From contig JAKJXP020000079.1 of the NCBI GenBank assembly GCA_022225965.2, positions 1 through 64,000 of the forward strand: a DNA stretch of 64,000 nucleotides. Reading direction: 5' to 3'. Of this stretch, positions 1 through 8,963 are shown one piece after another; the first letter of the stretch is position 1, and each line of letters opens with the position of its first letter. The notes under the pieces are model-generated. The model was not told the DNA's origin. It made no database searches and was given only the letters and a program-made list of their open reading frames with translations. Origin of the DNA: Diatrype stigma. Lineage: Eukaryota; Ascomycota; Sordariomycetes; Xylariales; Diatrypaceae. Both the position numbers and the translations under genes were made by a program.

Positions 1-92
1 CCGCCGCACGAACCACATTGCTTCATACTTGCTCCAAACACCAGCTCGACTCGACTCAATCCGTTCAGTCAAGTTCAGTTCACACTACCAAG
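1..92. other. Nuclear-like flank at the left edge
   Basis: The first ~92 bases have mixed base composition unlike the AT-rich sequence that follows, with none of the mitochondrial features seen from ~105 on. They run into eight C residues at 93-100. The simplest reading is that this is nuclear DNA and that the mitochondrial block begins at or just after the C tract. The stretch is too short to assign to a gene. Confidence 0.45.
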
Positions 93-104
93 CCCCCCCC
101 TGGT

Positions 105-843
105 TTTCAATCTCTTACATATTAAGCAACCTGGGATCTTAAAGCTATAGTATAGCCTAATTTTAAAGTCGATTTAAATGCAATAATCTTAAAACAACCT
201 TCCCCTGAGAGAAAAAAAAAAGAAGATCTAAAATAACCTTTAAAAGATAAACAAATCATCTTTAGATTTTATTCCCCCCCCCCTGCTGGCGTGCGCAGGG
301 CTAAATTGATTATTTTTTTTAGACGCTCGAAAAAAAAAACTTTTCTTTTAGGCGGCGTAGCCGCCGAAACATCAAGAAAAAAAAATAATCAAAAAAAATG
401 AAAGCAAATCCTGCAAACCATTAGGCATGTGGGGGGGGGGGGGGAGGGGCGTAGCCGGGCTAAATAGTATGAACCTGTTTCAAAGTTATTTACGATAACT
501 CTATTATTAATACCAAATTTAACAAGAAAATCTTTCTTAAAAGCTCAATGATATATCAATAAAGTTTCATCCTTATCATACATAAACCTTTTTTTAGTAT
601 TATATTTTGGTAGGTTCACTACTCTAGATGTATTTAAATCGAATGAAGGATCCCATAAAGAGTATTGTTCTAACATAAGTTCACTTTTAAAAATTACAAA
701 AGAATTAATAGGTATAACTTCTAAACTAAAGTTTTGTAAACCTTATTCACTTAAAAAAGGCTAAATATTCACCATACTATTTGTAAGTACCCCCTAAGTC
801 TTTTTATAATATAGTAGATAATTGTAAAGAAGAACCTACACAA
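105..843. other. Mitochondrial spacer 3' of nad6 with GC hairpins and an ORF remnant
   Basis: AT-rich spacer downstream of nad6 on the minus strand. It holds homopolymer-rich GC elements (C tract near 276-286, G tract near 432-445, and the phrase GGCGGCGTAGCCGCC near 352-366). Between about 742 and 455 on the minus strand an open frame in code 4 reads a protein fragment containing YSLWDPSFDLN and FMYDKDETLL, with no clear start; a TAA at 745-743 lies just upstream in frame. I do not recognise this fragment. It could be a relic of a plasmid- or intron-borne ORF. Confidence 0.4.
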
Positions 844-3800
844 TTATAACCTGTCTTTAATCGTAATTACAATTGTACCGGTCATCGCTAATAATAGTAT
901 TAAACTTACTAATAAAAGCCAGATATTATAATTAGTATACATTACGTTACCAATAGAAGTAATATCGCTATTTTCAATAAGAGCACCATCTCATATTTTA
1001 CTTGTTACAAAATTTATATCATCACTATATGTATTTAAATCCACTTTTTTATTATCTTGATTAAAATAAATATTATATAAAATATTGTTTAAATTATAAT
1101 AGTTATTTAATATAGCAATATTGTAAGGTAATAATTGAAATATAGGGTAATTAAAAGATATCGCTATAGCAATAGCTAAAGGTATACTACTACTAGTATT
1201 GCTTTGTAATTCACTTATCCTAATATTTATTAACATTAAAATAAACAAAAACAATATAGATCAATTCTAATCAACTTAAGATAAGTAAAGTGGTTAATTA
1301 AGGCTAAACTTATCAAGGAGTTACTATCATACATGCTAATGATCATCCATTCTACTATAAATTGGTAGTTATGGATTGTCCTTCCTCCTTATGAAGATTA
1401 AATTCTTCATTTTAGAATCCGACTGTACATTTGAACAGGTATTCCAACCTAACTCTAGTAAACCAGTCTGTAGCGACATTTACAACTGCCGACGGTCTTT
1501 GATCAGGATATCCTTGACCGTTTTTACTTAATTTTTCTACAAGTTTGGAATAGTACAGTTGTAACTTTCTTTCTAAACCTACCTTTTTAATTATTATATT
1601 TTCCTTTATTTTAGAGGCACGTCACTAATTAACGATAAAAAAAACAGCCACTCTTATAATTTTATTACCTTCAATTATAGCGAAACCCTCTGTCCAGATG
1701 AAGAATCTAAATGTCTCCTTACTGTTATAAATTCTGCATTTAAAATTTAAGCCGCATCATTTAATGTAGAAGCTAAAATATTTATCCCTTATTTTAGCTA
1801 TTTAAAAGACACAATTATTTAAACGTCTATTCACTACTTTTCTAGTTATATCATCTAATAGACGACCATCACTTAAGTGTGTAATAGTGGGTTTTGCATT
1901 TATTATTTTGTCTATGCTTCCCTTAGGTAAAGGAGAGATTTCGTTTCCTAGCCTGCGTACTGGTAAGTGTGAGGGGGGGGGGTGCCGGCACTCCTTCGGT
2001 GTCTTCTTTATTGACCCTCTAAAAAAGTTTTACAGGGTCAAGCAAAGAAAACTATCAAAGCGCAGGCGCGCCCAAAGGGCTTAAAAAAATTAAGGCTTGC
2101 CTTAACTTTTTTTTTAGACCCAGAAGGGGAACTGGGTGGGGGCGGAGGGATATGATGTAAATGAAAATTAATTCTATTATTATTCATTCCTTTTTTAATT
2201 GTTAACGATTGATCAATAAGAGTTTTTTTATCTTTTATATTATTCTCATAATATAAATGAAAAGCTTTTTCAAAATCTAAATAATAAAGGTATTTAGTTG
2301 TGTTTAAATCATATCTATCAAATATAGATATTAACTTGTTAATATCTTCCTTATGTATAATAGTAAATTTACAACTATCACCATATAACGGCTATACCAT
2401 CACCTATATTAAATTTACTTCTTATATATTTTAAAGTATTTATGTAATTCGATACTAAATCTAAAACTAGCTCATGTAATATCTCCATCTTTATTTTTTT
2501 TTTGAAATACTACAGTGAAATTAGATTCTCCATCTGAAAACCCTACGAATCATTTAAGAAACTCTTCATATTCTTCATCAATACAAGACTGATTAGATTA
2601 AATTTCTTACCTACTCATAAGGATAGTCTATTCCGCCTGCGGAGAAGTCGCTATAAAAGAATAATTAGAGGTAGCTACCTCTAATCCTACGAATAGGCGC
2701 AAGCTCGAAAAATTTAATTAGGGCCGCGGGGCCTTGAAAGAACCTTGTAGAGTTGGACTTGAACCAACCCGGCTTTGTCTCACACATATCTTACTACCGC
2801 TCCAATGTATACAATTAGATATGATAAACCTATAAAACTTAAACCTAACATTATTAAATAACAAGAAATATTCGCAAATAAACCTATTAAAAAGAGCACT
2901 GAGACTATAGGGTTTTTACTAATAATAACAAGTATACCACATAAAATAGCCAATAATGATATAATATCTAATGTAGGGGTCACTAAACCTTACTTCTTTT
3001 TTCGTGCCCTCCGAACCGGACGTGATAGTTTCCCATCATCAGACGATAGCGTCTTTTTACGGCTCTCCATCGGTGCCTAGCCTTGTAAACTCACGTATAT
3101 AAGTATCTTCTATCAGAATCAAACATAGAGCTAAAGTTTGTGTGTTCTAGTCTTGTATGGTCATAATCATAGATACCACGCTCTATACATTAGGGTGCGT
3201 GTCCTGAGCATACCCAGTGGTTCCCGCCCTAAGGCTGATATCTCACCATTTCTCGTTTCTGATAACGGATTACAACCTATTTGTAAGAGAGAATATTCCA
3301 AACTTTTCTCTCCGGCCCCCCCCCCCTCTCTCCCCCTGGGGAGTAAAAAAAAAAATAAGGTGAAACCTTATTTTTTTTCGCCCCGGCCCCCCCCGGTTAG
3401 CAAGCTAGGGGCCCTGGAGGGGTAAGAAAATCTTAAACAATCCTTAAATGATAGATAAATTATATTTAGACTTTACTTTTTTTTTCCTCTTAGATTTTCT
3501 TGACCCCGACGGGGGTCAAGAAAGAAAACACCGGAGGAGGGAGAGACCTTCAATCTCCATAATATGTGCATCGACTGGTCCACTTTTGTAGAGGTTTACT
3601 TTCTCTAACTTTTTCACGAGTTAAAGCGTAAATCCCGTATTGGACCTCCGTTTGCGGAGTCTTTGACCTTACCGCGTAAATCCTATGGTTGCAGTACTAT
3701 AGCGTTTAAGGTCATAATTGATTTAGGTTTGTGCCGATTTTAAATTTACCCGGCGTAGCCGTAATTGCTTCTCCCTTAACCAATTTGGTACTGTTTATCG

Positions 3801-4202
3801 ATATATTTAAAAGTACTATTGGGAGACCATCTCCGCTATATTTCTACTTTGGGAAGATGAGCATAAATAGTTGCAGCTATCGGTAGGGGATACCTCACAT
3901 TTCTTAACGTAACCATGTCAATCCACCCTCCTCTCGTACATTACACTAGTAGACTTCATGTTTACGAGTTTTTCTCTATTCTGCTATAAGACCAAGTTCT
4001 TATTGGGAATCTTTGGCCTCGAATAGACGGGCTAGCATATCTTAGCTCAGATACATCCAATTATGTTCTATCGTTCTAAGATAAATTGGTAATTGCCAAA
4101 GGTCTCTGACTAAGACCCTTTCTATAGTAAGCCTCACATAGCGCACATATCTGTTTTATAACCATTTGTGTAAGTTTCGTATATAATAAGCAAACTATTC
4201 AT
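844..4202 (-). CDS. nad6: NADH dehydrogenase subunit 6, three exons
   Basis: Membrane subunit of respiratory complex I. Exons on the minus strand are 4202..4147, 2978..2796 and 1261..844, which sum to 657 nt and 218 residues in code 4. Exon 1 gives MNSLLIIYETYTNGYKTD; exon 2 contains the conserved SKNPIVSVLFLIGLFANI and YIGAV; exon 3 continues SILFLFILMLINIRISEL and ends VITIKDRL-TAA. Intron 1 (4146..2979) starts GTGCG and ends AC with a group II domain V before the 3' site. Intron 2 (2795..1262) follows a U, ends in G and has a group I core. The joined reading frame matches the family through both junctions. In-frame TGA at the codon after VTSKI is read as Trp. Length is normal for fungal Nad6 and no damage is seen. 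Confidence 0.93.
1630..2610 (-). pseudogene. Degenerate LAGLIDADG homing endonuclease in nad6-i2
   Basis: Upstream part reads WFVGFSDGESNF (first LAGLIDADG motif, about 2551-2517), then a frameshift-prone A tract, then SCKFTIIHKEDINKLISIF and LYYLDFEKAF. The downstream part resumes near 1880 with THLSDGRLLDD and ends near IIRVAVFF. Both ends align with the intact enzyme at 13966-15381, but the segment that would carry the second LAGLIDADG motif is missing and a GC hairpin element occupies its place (about 1970-2150). In-frame stops follow. This is a dead paralogue of the rns-intron enzyme. Confidence 0.75.
1995..2115. repeat. GC double-hairpin element
   Basis: Two hairpins in series. The first pairs a GTCTTCTTTATTGACCCT-like arm with AGGGTCAAGCAAAGAAAAC across 1999-2052; the second is an AT-armed palindrome around AAGGCTTGCCTT (2083-2115). 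It sits in the deleted middle of the nad6-i2 endonuclease gene. Related elements recur at 3484-3540, 5679-5912, 6430-6571, 7266-7360, 11245-11274, 15306-15366 and 19519-19640. Confidence 0.7.
2979..4146 (-). mobile_element. Group II intron nad6-i1
   Basis: Starts GTGCGCTATG, close to the group II 5' consensus GUGCGAC, and ends GTGAC|. Domain V occupies about 3065..3013: GAGCCG pairs with CGGTTC, and the distal stem is capped by GAAA. An extra 5-bp hairpin (AGACG-CTAT-CGTCT, 3054..3041) is inserted between the two helices. No reverse transcriptase or endonuclease ORF is visible. GC elements fill 3310-3540. The intron interrupts codon 19 of nad6. Confidence 0.78.
3310..3545. repeat. GC hairpin elements inside nad6-i1
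   Basis: C- and G-rich tracts flank an A/T-armed palindrome (about 3349-3380), followed by an inverted repeat of TTTTCTTGACCCC with GGGGTCAAGAAAG (about 3494-3527) and the recurrent end AACACCGGAGGAG. The element lies in a loop of the group II intron, upstream of domain V. Confidence 0.6.
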
Positions 4203-4245
4203 ATTTAGATATCTTCTCTTTTTTACCTTCGTAAAGGATGAATTA

Positions 4246-4316
4246 CAAGAGTACTCAGATTTGAACTGAGAATTTGGAGGTTGAAGCTCCCTATTTTACC
4301 ATTAAACTATACTCTT
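4246..4316 (-). tRNA. trnW: tRNA-Trp (TCA)
   Basis: Cloverleaf with acceptor AAGAGTA/TACTCTT, anticodon arm GGGAG-CTTCAAC-CTCC and T arm CTCAG-TTCAAAT-CTGAG. Anticodon TCA reads UGA and UGG as Trp, which agrees with code 4 in the neighbouring genes. It lies 44 nt upstream of the nad6 start. A degenerate copy sits at 10085-10151. Confidence 0.93.
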
Positions 4317-4354
4317 AAAAAAGTATATTTCAGTTTTGAAATTGAAACCAAAAG

Positions 4355-4437
4355 CGGAAAAGAGGTGATTCGAACACCTATATGTAATTATACACAATAT
4401 TTAGCAAATATTTCACCCTACCAATAGCAACTTTTCC
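4355..4437 (-). tRNA. trnS: tRNA-Ser (GCT)
   Basis: Class II tRNA with long variable arm. Acceptor GGAAAAG/CTTTTCC, anticodon arm AATAT-TTGCTAA-ATATT with anticodon GCT, and T arm AGGTG-TTCGAAT-CACCT. Confidence 0.9.
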
Positions 4438-4708
4438 TTGCTTATTTCACCGCGTTTAAGATATGTATCTTAATAGGTATAAGGGGGGGGGGGTAAAATA
4501 GTGTAAAAACTTCCGAACTAGAACGGGCCCTTCACCTCTTGGAGGCCCAAGCTCCGACGATAATTATATATACACCAATTTAGCTGTCTATGTCCCGCCC
4601 ACGCCCCTGGCCTTCATTCAAGGTTTACTTACCTTGAATGAAGGCCATTAACTTTACCGACTCCGCTGTCTAAAAAAAAAGGACTTTATCCATTAGTAGC
4701 TAGTGAAC
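4438..4708. other. Spacer with GC tract and a short palindrome
   Basis: Between trnS and trnD. It holds a G tract (about 4483-4492) and an inverted repeat of CCTTCATTCAAGGT with ACCTTGAATGAAGG (about 4613-4646). The same ACCTTGAATGAAGG phrase recurs near 5746-5759. No gene seen. Confidence 0.5.
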
Positions 4709-4781
4709 CGAATTAGAAGGGTCTCGAACCCTCATCTACCTCCGTGACAGGGAAGTCCTTTACCAATTAAGTTACTAATTC
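4709..4781 (-). tRNA. trnD: tRNA-Asp (GTC)
   Basis: Acceptor GAATTAG/CTAATTC, anticodon arm CTTCC-CTGTCAC-GGAGG with anticodon GTC, T arm GAGGG-TTCGAGA-CCCTT. The tRNA-like remnant at 4788-4835 lies 6 nt upstream. Confidence 0.93.
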
Positions 4782-4787
4782 TCACAT

Positions 4788-4835
4788 TACGGCCAGTCGA
4801 ATCATGAGTGGAAATCCTCGTCTACCATTAACCGT
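4788..4835 (-). pseudogene. Truncated tRNA-Gly-like copy
   Basis: A 7-bp acceptor (ACGGTTA with TGGCCGT) encloses only about 33 nt. The 3' end ATTCGACTGGCCGT matches trnG at 5299-5370 and the D-arm phrase GGTAGA is kept, but most of the T arm is lost. Some ascomycetes have a second trnG at this place in the K-G-G-D-S-W cluster, so this could be a decayed second trnG. A functional T-armless tRNA cannot be excluded from sequence alone. Confidence 0.55.
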
Positions 4836-5298
4836 TAAAGCAAGCCTATTGCTTAAACATGGGCTGAACTTAGGGTTTATACACCTATAACCCCCCCCCC
4901 GTTATAAACCAAGCTGGAAGTTCTACCTCTACAGTTGTTATCAAAGTAGAGAAGAACTCTCTGTGTGCCTAATCTTGTTGAAACATAATGGACCTCTAAC
5001 CTCTGATATGCTTTTTTTGTATATTAAATAACGAATTAACATATAGAGTAACTAAACTACCATCTAAGCCTAGATATATAACCATTATAAGTAGCGAAGC
5101 GTACATACGCAGGCTCCTGATCCGAAGGATATGGGCGGCGTAAAAAAAAAATAGATTATAGAATAATCTATAAATGATAAATAAATTATATTTAGTAATC
5201 CTACGAATAAGCAAGCTCTTATTTTCTTTCACTCGTACCTCCTTTCACTTTCGTCTGGTAATCCCCAGTATTCATATTACTTATTCACCCTAGCAATC
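4836..5298. other. Spacer between tRNAs with GC-element fragments
   Basis: Contains a C tract (about 4891-4900) and a fragment of the AT-rich repeat block (TCTATAAATGATAAATAAATTATATTTAG at about 5167-5195 in part, followed by TCCTACGAATAAGCAAGCTC), which recurs near 5535, 6220, 7200 and 19780. No gene recognised. Confidence 0.45.
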
Positions 5299-5370
5299 TA
5301 CGGCCAGTCGAACTCGAATCGACATTTTATGATTGGAAGTCATCCTATCTACCAGTTGATATATGGCCGT
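5299..5370 (-). tRNA. trnG: tRNA-Gly (TCC)
   Basis: Acceptor ACGGCCA/TGGCCGT, anticodon arm ATGA-CTTCCAA-TCAT with anticodon TCC, T arm TCGA-TTCGAGT-TCGA. Separated by 23 nt from trnK. Confidence 0.92.
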
Positions 5371-5393
5371 TAATTAAGTTGATTTAGTTCATT

Positions 5394-5465
5394 TAGGATA
5401 TACGAGATTCGAACTCACATAATGATGATTAAAAGTCATATGCATTACCCTTATGCTAATATCCC
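5394..5465 (-). tRNA. trnK: tRNA-Lys (TTT)
   Basis: Acceptor GGGATAT/ATATCCT, anticodon arm ATGA-CTTTTAA-TCAT with anticodon TTT, and a T arm with loop TTCGAAT. Part of the K-G-(G)-D-S-W run ahead of nad6. Confidence 0.92.
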
Positions 5466-6081
5466 TTAAATCCTTTATGCGTATCTATAAATTTTTGCTG
5501 CGAAGCACCAAAAAACAAAATCTTAAATAATCTACAAACGATAAATAAATTGAAATTAGATTTTTTTTTATTTTTTTTATGCCTTCATTTTTTTTTTATT
5601 TTATAATAATATTTATCCAATCCTTCGACCATGGCATGGTCCAAGGACCGTGGGTATGGACCAGCCAGACCGGGCTCCTCCGGTGTTTTCTTTCTTGACC
5701 CTCTGAGGCGAAGCTACCCATTCAATATATTTAGTGATAAATATACCTTGAATGAAGGCAAAAATAGCAGGGTCAAGAAAAGAAAACTAGGGTGAAAAAT
5801 TAATTATTAAGAATAATAAAAAAAAATTTTTTAGTTTTCTTACTTGACCCTGACGAGGGTCAAGTAAGAAAACACGCGCGAAAAAAAAATAAGGCTTGCC
5901 TTATTTTTTTTTCCATTGCGCGAGAGCAGACAGAAGGGGAACGATGAATCAAACATCTTTCATGCTCTTTCTTTAAGGATTATTAACCTCTACCCTAAGA
6001 ACTAATTAATACCTTAGCTAAGATATGTATTATTATAACACTAACCAAAATATATGTTCTGAAAAAACACACAAATTAGTA
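5466..6081. repeat. Spacer built largely of GC/AT hairpin elements
   Basis: Three elements are recognisable: an inverted repeat of GTTTTCTTTCTTGACCCT with AGGGTCAAGAAAAGAAAAC (about 5687-5788), a second with arms GTTTTCTTACTTGACCCT and AGGGTCAAGTAAGAAAAC (about 5834-5874), and the A/T-armed AAGGCTTGCCTT palindrome (5881-5912). CTCCTCCGGTG near 5676-5685 is the common element end in reverse orientation. No gene is seen. Confidence 0.6.
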
Positions 6082-6152
6082 CGCCCCCAAGATGAATCGA
6101 ACACCTATTGTTGCATTAACAGTGCAAAGCTCTACCGTTGAGCTATGGGGGC
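6082..6152 (-). tRNA. trnN: tRNA-Asn (GTT)
   Basis: Acceptor GCCCCCA/TGGGGGC, D arm around AGCTCAACGGTAGAGC, anticodon arm TTGCA-CTGTTAA-TGCAA with anticodon GTT, T arm with loop TTCGATT. A 5'-half copy lies at 6838-6877. Confidence 0.93.
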
Positions 6153-6429
6153 TAAAAAGTTACTTCTAACCACCCCCCTCCCTCGGTGTTAAAAAAAGAA
6201 TAAAAACTAAAATCTTGAGTAATATATAAATAAATATGTTCCAATTTAGATTTGGTTTTTATTTTTTTTTGTACGCAAGCTGTATCCTCCGGGTCAGAAC
6301 CTACATAAATTTCATTATAATTATACCATCCTTAAATTTTTAGACACCTCTATACGTTAATTATTAGTGTTTTATCTATCTAATAATTCAATAATTATCT
6401 TTTTACTAATCACTAGCGAAGCGTAGGCT

Positions 6430-6575
6430 AAAAAAATTAAGGCATGCCTTAATTTTTTTTTAGTTTTCTCACTTAAAAAAGTTTTCCTCTTTCTCTTTTA
6501 CTCCGCAGGAGTGCGCGGGGGGGGGCAAAAGACAAGAGAAAGGGGAAAACAAGCAAGGCTAGAAAGAAAACACCG
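6430..6575. repeat. Nested hairpin GC element
   Basis: An A/T-armed palindrome around AAGGCATGCCTT (6430-6460) is followed by a nested double inverted repeat: outer arms AGTTTTCT near 6462 and AGAAAGAAAAC ending near 6571, inner arms GTTTTCCTCTTTCTC (6481-6495) and GAGAAAGGGGAAAAC (6536-6550), with a CGCAGGAGTGCG hairpin and a G tract at the tip. The element ends CACCGGAGGAG. A near-identical copy occupies 19519-19640. Confidence 0.7.
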
Positions 6576-6837
6576 GAGGAGCCAGGGGCGCGACTCCTAA
6601 AAACCAAAAAATGAAGAGCTTGCTTATCCGTAGGATTACTAAAGATAGAAAAGGAAGCTAGAGAATATTTAGGCTTTCATTTTTCCTAAGCGTGTTCTCT
6701 CCCCTTCTCTCCATGCAACCAAGAGAGAAAACCAACCCAAGTTATAAAAAGTATTATAATTAGCTTAACTACAAAATGAAAAACAGATAGCTTACTATTA
6801 ATTTTTAGTCTAATATTCTAACTGAGAAATAGGAGGG

Positions 6838-6877
6838 ATATTAACAGTATAAAGCTCTACCATTAAGCTATAGAGAC
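6838..6877 (-). pseudogene. 5'-half copy of trnN
   Basis: On the minus strand the sequence matches trnN from the acceptor through the anticodon loop (GCTTAATGGTAGAGC, then CTGTTAAT) and then stops matching. It lies 8 nt from trnY. It has no 3' half and cannot fold as a tRNA. Confidence 0.6.
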
Positions 6878-6884
6878 CTATCTT

Positions 6885-6972
6885 TAGGAGACAAGAGATT
6901 CGAACTCTTAAAGCTGCTTTAAACTACTGAGTTTACAGCTCAGCCCTTCTTACCAAATAAAGGGAGTCTCCT
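6885..6972 (-). tRNA. trnY: tRNA-Tyr (GTA)
   Basis: Class II tRNA with acceptor AGGAGAC/GTCTCCT, anticodon arm CTGAG-CTGTAAA-CTCAG with anticodon GTA, and T arm AAGAG-TTCGAAT-CTCTT. It is the first tRNA after rns on this strand, as is usual in many ascomycete mitochondrial genomes. Confidence 0.92.
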
Positions 6973-7199
6973 TTATTTATTCTTTTTTAACATATTTGTT
7001 AATCTATTTATTAAAATTTTTAACTCTTTTTTTAGACTTTTTTCCTTCACGTATAATTTGCATTTTTAGCTAATTCATCTAAAGTTACCAATTGATGTTA
7101 AACATTAGGTAGTAAATTTTGTGAAAATGCAAAGATTTTCTCCGGCTCCCCTCCTTCGGAGGGGTAAAAAAAAAAAATAAAAAATAAAATCTTAAATAA

Positions 7200-7660
7200 T
7201 CTTTAAATGATAAATAAATTATATTTAGTAATCCTACGGATAAGCAAGCTCTTACTTTTTTTTTTTAGTTTTCTTTTCTTGACCCTGCAACTCCCCAGGG
7301 GGTCAATAAAGAAAACACCGAAGGAGTAAAAAAAAATAAGGCTTGCCTTATTTTTTTTTTCGCAAAGCGCCCCGAGACAAGCTCTAATTAACTCTAGTAT
7401 AAACATATCTCGAGAATGTAGAGTTATATTACAACAAATTTTTACACCAAAACCTTTACAATAACTTTTATCTAAACTAACGGAAATCCTGAAACAAGTA
7501 AAAAAAAGCAAAATAAATCATAATTATAACTTATTCACATATTAATATTATTTAATATTTTACGGCCTAATTTTTTTACAGCATCTGTAAAACCTGTGAC
7601 GAATCAAGGATCTAAAGCCAAATTTTGATACGAGTATCTACGCTTAATAATATCTAATGT
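7200..7660 (-). pseudogene. LAGLIDADG endonuclease remnant, split in its first motif
   Basis: About 7630-7575 reads LDPWFVTGFTDA in code 4, the N-terminal side of a LAGLIDADG motif. About 95 nt of unrelated AT-rich sequence follows, and the protein then resumes near 7500 in another frame with CFRISVSLDKSYCKGFG and LHSRDMFILELIRACLG. A GC hairpin element (7266-7360) truncates it. It lies beyond the group I core at 8240-8560, so it probably belonged to that intron. Confidence 0.65.
7266..7362. repeat. GC double-hairpin element
   Basis: Arms GTTTTCTTTTCTTGACCCT and GGGGTCAATAAAGAAAAC (7268-7317), common end CACCGAAGGAG, then the A/T-armed AAGGCTTGCCTT palindrome (7328-7360). It terminates the endonuclease remnant. 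Confidence 0.65.
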
Positions 7661-8239
7661 ACTTACCAACCGATTACCGGGCTCACGAGGAGTATTACAG
7701 TATGGCCTGCGAAAATAAAAAAGTATCGGCAATATAAGTGCAAAGTGCGCAGCAAGAAGCAAAGACAAGATATGAAACTATAAACAACATATGAAAAATT
7801 CTGCCACAAGCAGCGGTAGATGAAAACAATTTTTGTAAGGCCCCTTTCTTTCTAGCGTAAAAGGTACTAAACTCCCATCATATACATATAAATAAACTTC
7901 TCATCATAAACCTGTTCTAGAATTGCACCAGAGATAACCCACCTAAAGTGTACATATCAGCTCTTAGCTACAGGCTTTTTTTTTTTGGTTAAATTTCATT
8001 ATTCCCGTGCAACTTCCACTACACGAACCGTATTTCGCAAATCTACCTTTTTAGCCTTTCATTTACATTTTCTAATCCAGCAAATCACACAAAACATGCT
8101 AAGTTTGATACAAAAAAATGTAAGAACCCCTAACTACCCTACTAAAAGGAAAGGATCGGGCTATGACATAAGGCAGAGTTAAGGTCCTTCTCCCTAAGTA
8201 TTACTAATAATACCCATTTAACAGACTCATGTAAATCAA

Positions 8240-8570
8240 GATAGGTGCAAATACTACCTCACAAAGTCCTGCAAGCTTTCACCTGGGGTTTGACTATATC
8301 TTAAGCGCATACTAAACTGTAAATAATAAGCGCCAACCTACATCTAGTCGATGAACTGCACACCTAAATCAAATAACAATAGAAATTAGAAGTCAGGTGC
8401 TTGGCTGCGGATAACCCATTTGCTCACGTGCATCCCTCTCGATTTTACCATACCACGAGTCATTACCTGTGCCACAAAATATGTTACCATATTCGCTTGG
8501 TTAAGAGGGCTATTAGGGTGTCCCCGCAATTTGAAGGTTTATAGCAAGAGGTTCACTCTTACAAGTAAGC
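8240..8570 (-). mobile_element. Group I intron core near the rns 3' end
   Basis: Minus strand holds ordered group I landmarks: a P/Q-like CAAATTGCGGGGACACCC (about 8535-8518), R-like GTTCATCGACTAGATG (about 8359-8344) and S-like AAGATATAGTC (about 8304-8294). It follows the helix-44 part of rns. A short terminal rns exon may lie downstream near 7990-7920 (CTTTAGGTGGGTT), but I could not fix it. Confidence 0.6.
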
Positions 8571-8963
8571 CAGAAAAGATTTCTCAAACCACTTCTTTCG
8601 ACTTAACACTAATCAGAATTGCGCATACGAAGAATCCTACTATAACTTTTTTTTAAATCCTATCATTTACTTACTTATAATAAGAGAGCAAACTTATTGC
8701 ACCAACTCTTTTCAGCATGTGACGAGTGATTAGTACCAATCCAAAGTATTATTCACCGTGACGTGGTGATTCACGATTACTAGCAATTTCTTATTCATGC
8801 AGCCGAATTTCAGGCTACAATCCATCCCCATTTTTTATCCTATTTTTTGAGATTAGCTCATACTCGCATAATCGCTTCTCTTTGTCTCAATTCCTCAATT
8901 TTTTCATAAAGCAAATTAAAAGTATACTGTTACTACTGCCTTTATAGTTATTAATAAAACCTA

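Larger units (their letters stand above)
1262..2795 (-). mobile_element. Group I intron nad6-i2
   Basis: Inserted after GCGGT in the codon for Val of YIGAV. The 3' part (about 1380-1510) holds a group I core with the R-like phrase GTCGCTACAGACTGG and S-like AAATGTACAGTCGG; nearly identical cores occur in two rns introns at 13255-13440 and 13740-13920, so all belong to one intron family. About 27 nt inside the 5' splice site is a 17-nt hairpin (2768..2752) shaped like a tRNA T arm. The intron carries a broken LAGLIDADG gene and a GC element. Confidence 0.8.

Noticed and set aside
3560..4160. Possible 3' end of the large-subunit rRNA, because the minus strand contains GTACGAGAGGA like the sarcin-ricin loop.
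   Set aside because: The segment lies exactly between nad6 exon 1 and exon 2, begins GTGCG and ends with a group II domain V, so it is intron nad6-i1. No other rnl landmarks were found.
5466..6885. cox3, which lies between rns and nad6 in many Sordariomycetes.
   Set aside because: No Cox3 sequence was found in any frame in this interval or elsewhere in the block.
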